Part shown: positions 14,284-19,536 of the stretch, piece by piece | Layout: each line of letters starts with the position of its first letter | Numbering within the stretch: the first letter of the stretch is position 1 | DNA from: Actinomycetes bacterium | GTDB lineage: Bacteria > Actinomycetota > Actinomycetes > S36-B12 > UBA5976 | Length of the DNA: 19,536 nt | Reading direction: 5' to 3' | NCBI GenBank assembly: GCA_021784375.1 | Contig: JAJXSV010000012.1 | Location: 1 to 19,536, forward strand | The notes under the pieces: generated by a model | What the model was told of the DNA's origin: nothing | The model's input: only the letters and a program-made list of their open reading frames with translations | Databases searched by the model: none | Program-made: the position numbers and the translations under genes

Positions 14284-14891
14284 GCACTGGGTCTTCATGG
14301 TCGGCACGGTTGCGTGCCGCAACACTTGAGAAATACCAGCCCGATGATCTCCTCCCAGATACGCAGCCGGCCTATGTCGCCTCGTGGATCTACGTCTTCG
14401 GCATCCTGACGCTCTCGGCCCTCGGCATGATCATCGCCTCCGGCCTGGTGCTCACGCTCAAGGGCCCGTCCTGGTGGCACGTGTCCACCGTCGGCCACTA
14501 CGTGAACTCGGTGCACCTGTGGAGCGTTGAGCTGTTCTTCCTCTTCATGGTCGTGCACCTGTGGGGCAAGTTCTGGATGGCCGCGTGGCGTGGACATCGC
14601 CTCTTCACCTGGATCACCGGAGCCCTGGCGTTCCTGGTCTCGATCGTCACCGGCTTCACCGGGTACATCATCCAGGGCAACTTCGACTCGCAGTGGATCG
14701 CGACCCAGGGCAAGGATGGCTTCAACGCCACTGGCATCGGCGCCTACTTCAACGCCCTGAACACCGGCCAGGCCATCCTCCTGCACGTGTCGCTGCTGCC
14801 GCTGGTCGTCGGCGTCATCGTGGTGGCGCACGTACTGCTGGTGCGCACGCATGGCGTCGTGCCGCCGATTGATGCGGAGGACGTGAAATGA
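14280..14891 (+). CDS. b6-type cytochrome b (four-helix, N-terminal domain only)
   Basis: Di-heme membrane protein of the cytochrome b/b6 family. In 203 residues there are four hydrophobic helices (about 32-60, 73-98, 108-132, 163-188). Helix B has H79 and H93 (H-x13-H) and helix D has H169 and H184 (H-x14-H), the ligand spacing of cytochrome b6 and Gram-positive cytochrome b. The segment GFTGYIIQGNFDSQW follows helix C, and LVRTHGV ends helix D as in b6. There is no cysteine, so no covalent heme c(n) like that of b6. The C-terminal half of cytochrome b is absent; the next gene takes its place. It overlaps both neighbours by ATGA. Probably moves electrons between quinol and an unknown partner. 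Confidence 0.85.
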   Translation: MSTGSSWSARLRAATLEKYQPDDLLPDTQPAYVASWIYVFGILTLSALGMIIASGLVLTLKGPSWWHVSTVGHYVNSVHLWSVELFFLFMVVHLWGKFWMAAWRGHRLFTWITGALAFLVSIVTGFTGYIIQGNFDSQWIATQGKDGFNATGIGAYFNALNTGQAILLHVSLLPLVVGVIVVAHVLLVRTHGVVPPIDAEDVK

Positions 14892-15829
14892 GCGTGATGG
14901 GCAAGCAACGCAAGGTTGACCTGGTGAAGTGGACGGGACCCAAGCGCCCGTACGACCTGGTCAAGGAAGCCACCATCGCCTTCACCGTGGTCGCAGTGCT
15001 CGCGCTCGGACTGGCGGGTCTGTTCAGCTCGCCGGACGACAAGGCGCTCACCATGCAGTCGTGGGCAACCGATTCGCCGGCGGACTTCGCCGCCACGGCG
15101 ACAGGGGAGCTGGCCGGCACCACCACGTCGGCTGGTTACGGCCCGCCTTACAACCTCAACGGTGACCCGCAGTCGCTCGGCCCCATCGCGCCGGCCAAGT
15201 GGATCGGCGTGAAGATCCCGGTGGACGCTCCGAACGACTTCGTCGTGAACCCGCTGAAGCAACTGCACGATCCCAACATCGATGCCGCCATCAAGACCTG
15301 GGCGGCAGCCACGTCGGATCAGCAGACGAAGTGGGCGACCGGTTACTCGGACGCACTGACCAAGGCCAATGCGGCAAGTGTCGCTGACCCCAACGGCACC
15401 TTCGGCCCCGTGCCGACGCTCATCAGCGGCCTGGTTGGCATGGCCAAGGCCGGTGGCCTCGACGGTGCTCTCACCACCGAGGACTCCAACCTGCCGACCA
15501 ACTTCACCAAGCCCATGCTGTTCCTCGCGGACAGCGGCAGCTACTTCAGTGACAAGGCGACTGCGCAGCACCTGCAGGGCGACCAGATGGGCATGATGAA
15601 CGAGACGGGTTCGTACCCCGGTCAGTCATGGCTCTGGCTCATGTCCTTCTGGTACCAGATCGAACCCTTCAAGTCGTCGAGCAATGCCGACCTCCAGATC
15701 TTCCTGGTCGTGGGCCTGCTCAGCTTGCTGTTCATGTTGCTGCCCATGCTCCCGGGCGTGCGTCGGATCCCGTACCTGATCCCCGTGCACCGAGTGATCT
15801 GGCGCGACTACTACAAGCGTCGTCGCTGA
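14888..15829 (+). CDS. Membrane-anchored partner protein of the cytochrome b gene
   Basis: A 313-residue protein I cannot assign to a named family. It has a basic N-terminal cytoplasmic segment, a membrane helix (about 28-46), an external domain of about 200 residues rich in Asp, Ala and Thr, and a second helix (about 268-288) followed by a strongly basic end (HRVIWRDYYKRRR). There is no CXXCH heme motif, no Rieske cysteine/histidine pair and no cysteine at all. Just before the second helix, SFWYQIEPFKSSSNADLQ (about 253-270) recalls the position of the PEWY loop of cytochrome b/subunit IV, but the PE is missing. Being ATGA-coupled to the cytochrome b gene in subunit IV position, it is probably the other large subunit of the same complex. 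Confidence 0.7.
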   Translation: MSVMGKQRKVDLVKWTGPKRPYDLVKEATIAFTVVAVLALGLAGLFSSPDDKALTMQSWATDSPADFAATATGELAGTTTSAGYGPPYNLNGDPQSLGPIAPAKWIGVKIPVDAPNDFVVNPLKQLHDPNIDAAIKTWAAATSDQQTKWATGYSDALTKANAASVADPNGTFGPVPTLISGLVGMAKAGGLDGALTTEDSNLPTNFTKPMLFLADSGSYFSDKATAQHLQGDQMGMMNETGSYPGQSWLWLMSFWYQIEPFKSSSNADLQIFLVVGLLSLLFMLLPMLPGVRRIPYLIPVHRVIWRDYYKRRR

Positions 15830-15840
15830 CCTGAACGGCG

Positions 15841-15874
15841 AACGGGCTCCTCGGCTTCGGCCGCGGGGCCCGTT
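15841..15874. terminator. Second UUCG-loop terminator, shared by convergent genes
   Basis: Same 34 bp as 13801-13834 except one base next to the upper stem (T for A at the 11th position). It lies 11 bp after the cytochrome operon and 18 bp before the end of the leftward phosphatase gene, so it can stop transcription from both sides. Its T-tract is poor on either strand. Confidence 0.8.
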
Positions 15875-15892
15875 CCTATTGTTGGGGATGCG

Positions 15893-16411
15893 TCAGAGCG
15901 ACTTGTTGCGCAGAGCCTCGATGAGCCCGTCGCAGGCGCGCTCGATGAGGTCGAGCATGTGCTCGAAGCCCTGGGCTCCCCCGTAGTAGGGATCCGGTAC
16001 CTCGAGTTGCCCAGGGTCTGAAGTGCCCGCGCTGCTTTGGGCGGGGTCGAATTCGCGCAGGTAGCGGATGCGCGAACGCTGCGCCTCCGTGCGCGCCAGC
16101 GCCTGCAAGGTGGCGTGGTTCTGCGCGTCCATCACGAGGACGAGGTCGCGTTCGTCGAACCACTCGCGACGGAACTGCCGGGCGCGATGGTCGCCCGTGT
16201 AGCCGCGCAGTTCCCAGGCCGCCTGCGAGCGCGGATCGGCCGCATCCCCGACGTGCCAGCCGCCGGTGCCAGCGCTGTCGACGACGACGTGATCGAGGTG
16301 CGCGAGTTCGAGCTTGCGGCGCAGGACCACCTCAGCCGCCGGGCTGCGGCAGATGTTGCCGAGGCACACCATGATCACCCGGTACTCAGCAGGGACGCGG
16401 TGGCGCTTCAT
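15893..16411 (-). CDS. Low-molecular-weight protein tyrosine phosphatase
   Basis: Cytoplasmic phosphatase of the LMW-PTP family (arsenate reductases share the fold). The 172-residue protein has the P-loop VCLGNICRSPAAE with nucleophile C16 and R22 (C-x5-R) and the general acid D140 in VPDPYYGG. The serine in STAGT-type position is present as DSAGTGGW, typical of PTP rather than ArsC. ATG at 16411 overlaps the stop of the MATE gene as ATGA, and GAAGGTG lies just upstream, so the frame's long N-terminal extension is only a shadow of the MATE gene. Targets in actinobacteria are often envelope or signalling proteins; the substrate is not evident here. Confidence 0.93.
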   Translation of the reverse strand: MKRHRVPAEYRVIMVCLGNICRSPAAEVVLRRKLELAHLDHVVVDSAGTGGWHVGDAADPRSQAAWELRGYTGDHRARQFRREWFDERDLVLVMDAQNHATLQALARTEAQRSRIRYLREFDPAQSSAGTSDPGQLEVPDPYYGGAQGFEHMLDLIERACDGLIEALRNKSL

Positions 16412-17721
16412 CGAGTGGCACCTTCGATGATCCAGGCGTCCATGCGCGAGCGGCGCCACATGAGCCCGCCGCGCGTCGCCATGAACGCGATCATCGCGCA
16501 CCACAGCGCGAGCACGCCCAATTGCCAGTGCAGCACGGCCCAGGCGAGGGGCAGGAACACCGTCATCGCCATGGTGAGGACGAAGGCGACGTAGTGCCGG
16601 TCTCCGCTGCCGATGAGGACGCCGTCGAGCAGGAACACGATGGCCGCCAGCGGTTGGTGCGCGCCCACCACGAGCAGGCACAAGGTGATGAGGTGCTGGA
16701 CGTGCGCGTCGGAGCTGAACAACGGCGGTACGACGGGTGCTAGCAGCATCGTGATGCCGCCCGCGATCGCTCCGTAGCCGATCGACCAGCGCAGCAGCCG
16801 TTGCACCACGTCATGGACGAGGTGCCCCTCGGATGCCCCCAAGCGCTTACCCACCATGGCCTGGGCGGCGATGCCCAACGCATCCAGCAGGTTCGAGAGC
16901 ACATACCAGATGGAGAGTGACACCTGGAAGGCCGCCAGCTCGCCGTTGCCGAGGCGCGCGGCCACGACCGTGGTGCCCGTGAAGACGACGCGGAGGGAGA
17001 GGGCGCGCCACAGCAGCGGCAGGCCCACGACGAAGGCGTCGCCCAGACTGCTCATGCGTGACGGTCGCGCGGGTGCGCCGATGGAATGCGCGTAGCGCAG
17101 CAGGGCCACGGCATACGCGACGAACCCGAGCGTCTCCGCGACACCCACAGCCAGGCCGGCGCCGAAGGTGCCGATGTGGAACACGAAGAGGAAGGTGGCG
17201 CACAGCGCGATGTTGACGGCCACCTGCAGCGCGGTGACGAGAAAGGTGATGCGGGTGTCCTGCAGGCCGCGGAACATGCCGACGGCCGCCATGCTTGCCA
17301 TCATGGCGGGGGCGCCGAAGGCCACCCCGTGCAACCAGGCCACAGCCTCCGGCACCACGGCTGCCGAGAGGCCTATCGCGCCCGCGAAGGATTCTGCCCC
17401 CCACCACATGATGAGTGCGATTCCGACGCCGAGGACCAGGCCGATGGTGATGTAGTCGATGCCATCCGCCACCGCCTCCCGGGCCTGTGCGGCACCGAAG
17501 CGCCGGGCCACCACGCTCGTCGACGTGTACGCGAGGAAGTAGCTCAGGCTGCTCGCGATCCCGAACACCGCCGCCCCACCCGCGTAGCCCGCCAGTTGGT
17601 TGGTGCCGAGCGACCCGATGAAGGCGGCGTCCGTGAGCAGGAGCAGGGAGGGCGCCACCAGAGCCCCGAAAGCGGGCACGGCAAGCCGCAGCACCTCGTG
17701 GCTGAAGGGTTGGAGCCGCAC
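16408..17721 (-). CDS. MATE family efflux transporter (DinF-like)
   Basis: Multidrug/cation antiporter of the MATE superfamily. The 437-residue protein has about 12 hydrophobic helices, with the family N-terminus EVLRLAVPAFGALVAPSLLLLTDAAFIGSLG and the FRGLQDTRITF segment. The GTG at 17721 is preferred over the GTG 17 codons earlier, whose extra residues are arginine-rich and unlike the family. It has no Shine-Dalgarno, but CACAAT ends 6 nt before the GTG, hinting at a leaderless transcript. It is followed by the ATGA-coupled phosphatase gene and is divergent from dnaB. MATE genes in this position next to dnaB are frequent in actinobacteria. Confidence 0.9.
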   Translation of the reverse strand: MRLQPFSHEVLRLAVPAFGALVAPSLLLLTDAAFIGSLGTNQLAGYAGGAAVFGIASSLSYFLAYTSTSVVARRFGAAQAREAVADGIDYITIGLVLGVGIALIMWWGAESFAGAIGLSAAVVPEAVAWLHGVAFGAPAMMASMAAVGMFRGLQDTRITFLVTALQVAVNIALCATFLFVFHIGTFGAGLAVGVAETLGFVAYAVALLRYAHSIGAPARPSRMSSLGDAFVVGLPLLWRALSLRVVFTGTTVVAARLGNGELAAFQVSLSIWYVLSNLLDALGIAAQAMVGKRLGASEGHLVHDVVQRLLRWSIGYGAIAGGITMLLAPVVPPLFSSDAHVQHLITLCLLVVGAHQPLAAIVFLLDGVLIGSGDRHYVAFVLTMAMTVFLPLAWAVLHWQLGVLALWCAMIAFMATRGGLMWRRSRMDAWIIEGATR

Positions 17722-17727
17722 CGTGCC

Positions 17728-17733
17728 ATTGTG
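17728..17733 (-). promoter_or_regulatory. -10 element of a probable leaderless MATE promoter
   Basis: CACAAT on the minus strand (4 of 6 to TATAAT) ends 6 nt before the MATE GTG, the same offset as at serS and at the alpha/beta hydrolase. Confidence 0.3.
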
Positions 17734-17793
17734 CCAACGTCGGCGCCGCCGGTCGCATGAACGACCGTTCACGGATTGGTCGTCAACGAGTTT

Positions 17794-17933
17794 CCGTCCA
17801 CAGCCTGTGGGTGGAATCGCTGAGGGCCCATCGGGCTTTCCACCGAGTTGTCCACAGGCACACCGAAGCCGTCCACAAGCTGCGAACAGGTCCCAAGGGG
17901 CGGTCCACAGCCAAATCCACAGCGCCGCCCACA
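17794..17933. promoter_or_regulatory. Cluster of seven DnaA-box-like sequences upstream of dnaB
   Basis: In 140 bp: CCGTCCACA (17794), TGTGGGTGG (17806, minus), TTGTCCACA (17848, perfect), CCGTCCACA (17869), CGGTCCACA (17901), AAATCCACA (17913) and CCGCCCACA (17925). Five carry the exact TCCACA core. The last three start exactly 12 bp apart in one orientation; the first two form an inverted repeat CCACAG-C-CTGTGG. This fills most of the 267-bp MATE-dnaB gap. Likely DnaA control of dnaB, or DnaA titration; function is inference. Confidence 0.6.
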
Positions 17934-17988
17934 GGGTCGGTCGCGCCTGTCAGACCCTCAAAGTAGACATGCCCATGGAGGCATCCGC

Positions 17989-19344
17989 ATGAGCATTGCC
18001 GAGTTCCCGGTCGATACCGACTTCGCTCCTGATCGCCTGCCTCCGCAGGATCTGGCGGCGGAAGCCTCGGTGCTCGGCGCCATGATGCTGAGCAAGGATG
18101 CCATCGCCAATGTGGTGGAGGCCCTGCGTGAGCACGACTTCTACAAACCCTCGCACGCCACCATCTTCGGCGTCATCATCGACCTGTACGGCCGCGGCGA
18201 ACCGGTCGATGCGCTCACCGTCTCCGCGGAACTCAGCAGGCGCGGCGAGTCCGCTCGGGTCGGCGGCGCCCCCTATCTGCACACCTTGGTCCAGGGTGTC
18301 CCCACGGCCGCCAATGCCGCCTACTACGCGGAGATCGTGCACGAGCGCGCAATCCTGCGGCGCCTGGTCGAGGCCGGCACACGCATCGTGCAGATGGGCT
18401 ACGCCGGGCAGGGCAACATCGATGACGTTGTCGATCGAGCGCAGGCGGAGGTCTACGAGGTCACGGACCGACGCACGGCCGATGACTACAAGCCGCTGTC
18501 CGAGCTCATGGGCGACGCGCTCACCGAGATCGAGGCCATCGGCAACCACGGCGGCGAACGGGTGGGGGTGCCTACGGGGTTCGAAGACCTGGATCGTCTC
18601 ACCAACGGTCTGCACCCCGGGCAGCTCGTCATCATCGCGGCCCGTCCGGCCATCGGAAAATCGACGCTGGCGCTGGACTTCGCACGCGCGGCGAGCATCG
18701 GCAGCGGCCTGACATCGGTCTTCTTCTCGCTGGAAATGGCCCGCAATGAGATCGTCATGCGCCTGCTTTCCGCTGAAGCGGGTGTATCGCTGCACAACAT
18801 GCGGTCCGGGCAGATGAACGATGCCGACTGGCAGAAGTTGGCGCGCAAGATGGCCGCCGTCTCCGAGGCCCCGCTGTACATCGACGATTCGCCGAATCTC
18901 ACCATGATGGAGATTCGCGCCAAGGCCCGCCGTCTGAAGCAGCGCCACAACCTCCGTCTCATCGTGCTCGACTACATGCAACTCATGACCTCGGGTCGAA
19001 AGGTCGAGAGCAGGCAGCAGGAGGTCTCGGAGTTCTCGCGCCAGTTGAAGCTCCTGGCCAAGGAGCTCGAGGTGCCGGTCATCGCGCTGTCGCAGTTGAA
19101 CCGTGGCCCGGAACAGCGCACGGACAAGAAGCCCATGCTCGCCGACCTCCGTGAATCCGGCTCGCTCGAGCAGGATGCGGACGTCGTCGTCCTCATCCAT
19201 CGCGACGATGCCTACGACCGTGACTCACCGCGAGCCGGTGAGGCCGATCTCATCGTGGCCAAGCACCGCAACGGGCCCACATCGACGGTGACCGTCGCCT
19301 TCCAAGGGCACTACTCACGGTTCGTCGACATGGCGCGGGGCTGA
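17989..19344 (+). CDS. dnaB: Replicative DNA helicase DnaB
   Basis: Hexameric 5'-3' helicase that drives the replication fork. The 451-residue protein has the N-terminal domain (about 18-120, PPQDLAAEASVLGAMM) and RecA-like domain with Walker A ARPAIGKST (218-226), Walker B LIVLDYMQLM (324-333), the QLNRGPEQR segment and the arginine-finger region GEADLIVAKHRNGPT near the end. There is no intein, which some actinobacterial dnaB genes carry at the Walker region. ATG at 17989 is chosen because GGAGG (17977-17981) is 7 nt upstream and the N-terminus fits the family; the frame extends 47 codons further through the DnaA-box cluster, which is not coding. Confidence 0.97.
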   Translation: MSIAEFPVDTDFAPDRLPPQDLAAEASVLGAMMLSKDAIANVVEALREHDFYKPSHATIFGVIIDLYGRGEPVDALTVSAELSRRGESARVGGAPYLHTLVQGVPTAANAAYYAEIVHERAILRRLVEAGTRIVQMGYAGQGNIDDVVDRAQAEVYEVTDRRTADDYKPLSELMGDALTEIEAIGNHGGERVGVPTGFEDLDRLTNGLHPGQLVIIAARPAIGKSTLALDFARAASIGSGLTSVFFSLEMARNEIVMRLLSAEAGVSLHNMRSGQMNDADWQKLARKMAAVSEAPLYIDDSPNLTMMEIRAKARRLKQRHNLRLIVLDYMQLMTSGRKVESRQQEVSEFSRQLKLLAKELEVPVIALSQLNRGPEQRTDKKPMLADLRESGSLEQDADVVVLIHRDDAYDRDSPRAGEADLIVAKHRNGPTSTVTVAFQGHYSRFVDMARG

Positions 19345-19352
19345 CTGCCAGC

Positions 19353-19371
19353 CGCCATCAAGATCGTGGCG
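19353..19371. terminator. Weak hairpin between dnaB and the convergent gene
   Basis: CGCCA (19353-19357) pairs with TGGCG (19367-19371) across a 9-nt loop, without a T-tract, in the 38-bp gap between the two gene ends. A poor terminator at best. Confidence 0.2.
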
Positions 19372-19382
19372 CTGTGCGTCCG

Positions 19383-19536
19383 TCAACCGTGGCGGCGCGA
19401 AGACGCCAGGGTCAGCACCAGACCCCCGACGATCCAACAGGCGAGGACGACGATCGCATGCGTCGCGCCGCGGCCGTCGAAGAACGCCATCGAACGGATC
19501 ACCGTGCCGGCTGCGCCGACGGGAAGGTACTGGCCG
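19383..19536 (-). CDS. C-terminal end of a membrane protein (ABC-2 permease-like), cut by the window edge
   Basis: The minus strand encodes an open frame of 50 residues entering from the right edge and ending at TGA (19385-19383). It reads GQYLPVGAAGTVIRSMAFFD, then one hydrophobic helix (VVLACWIVGGLVLTLA) and a short basic tail. The pattern LPxGAxxTxIR...FF followed by a final helix resembles the C-terminal end of ABC-2-type or YhgE/Pip-like membrane proteins. Only this end is visible, so the assignment is tentative; that it is a membrane protein is fairly sure. Confidence 0.55.
   Translation of the reverse strand, partial: GQYLPVGAAGTVIRSMAFFDGRGATHAIVVLACWIVGGLVLTLASSRRHG

Noticed and set aside
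17848..17988. N-terminal extension of DnaB
   Set aside because: The 47 extra codons cover the DnaA-box cluster, are not DnaB-like, and the ATG at 17989 has a good GGAGG.
1..19536. tRNA genes, CRISPR arrays, insertion sequences, prophage genes
   Set aside because: No tRNA-like TTCGANTC arm with matching stem, no regularly spaced long repeats and no transposase or integrase motifs were seen on either strand.

Overview
The window is a replication-origin neighbourhood from a high-GC Gram-positive bacterium, almost certainly an actinobacterium. Evidence: GC-rich codon use, many GTG starts and ATGA/GTGA overlaps, the order dnaA | rpmH-rnpA-yidD-yidC-jag-rsmG-parA-parB, two copies of the actinobacterial parS palindrome, DnaA boxes of the TTGTCCACA type, and the rpsF-ssb-rpsR-rplI ... 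MATE-dnaB block. The genus cannot be fixed from the sequence alone.

Layout. 1-418 is the left part of the probable oriC (the dnaA-dnaN side; dnaN itself would lie off the left edge). dnaA (419-1828) reads leftward from a promoter surrounded by DnaA boxes. From 2126 rightward runs the ribosome/membrane-insertion/segregation run: rpmH, rnpA, yidD, yidC, jag, rsmG, parA, parB and a Cof-type HAD phosphatase, mostly with tiny gaps or overlaps. serS (7615-8913) is on the opposite strand. Then come a secreted SIMPL-domain protein, a phosphoribosyltransferase and an overlapping dienelactone-hydrolase-like gene, facing a leftward alpha/beta hydrolase (11075-11968). The rpsF-ssb-rpsR-rplI operon (12196-13784) ends at a strong UUCG-loop terminator.

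14122-15829 is the least ordinary part. It is a compact three-gene unit with ATGA overlaps throughout: a 53-residue one-helix membrane peptide, a four-helix b6-type cytochrome b with both bis-histidine pairs, and a 313-residue protein with two membrane segments and a large external domain, in the place where a subunit IV would be expected. No Rieske or c-type cytochrome gene accompanies it. It is bracketed by two 34-bp terminators that differ at one base, so it looks like a discrete cassette placed between rplI and the usual downstream genes. A low-molecular-weight phosphatase and a MATE transporter follow on the minus strand, coupled by ATGA, then dnaB (17989-19344). Between the MATE gene and dnaB lies a dense cluster of DnaA-box-like sequences. 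The right edge cuts a leftward membrane protein gene.

The genes mostly serve replication initiation (DnaA, DnaB, SSB), origin segregation (ParA/ParB/parS), translation (L34, S6, S18, L9, SerRS, RNase P, RsmG) and membrane protein insertion (YidC/YidD). The points most worth following are the orphan cytochrome b cassette, the DnaA-box cluster before dnaB, and a terminator-like hairpin directly beside parS inside the start of rsmG.
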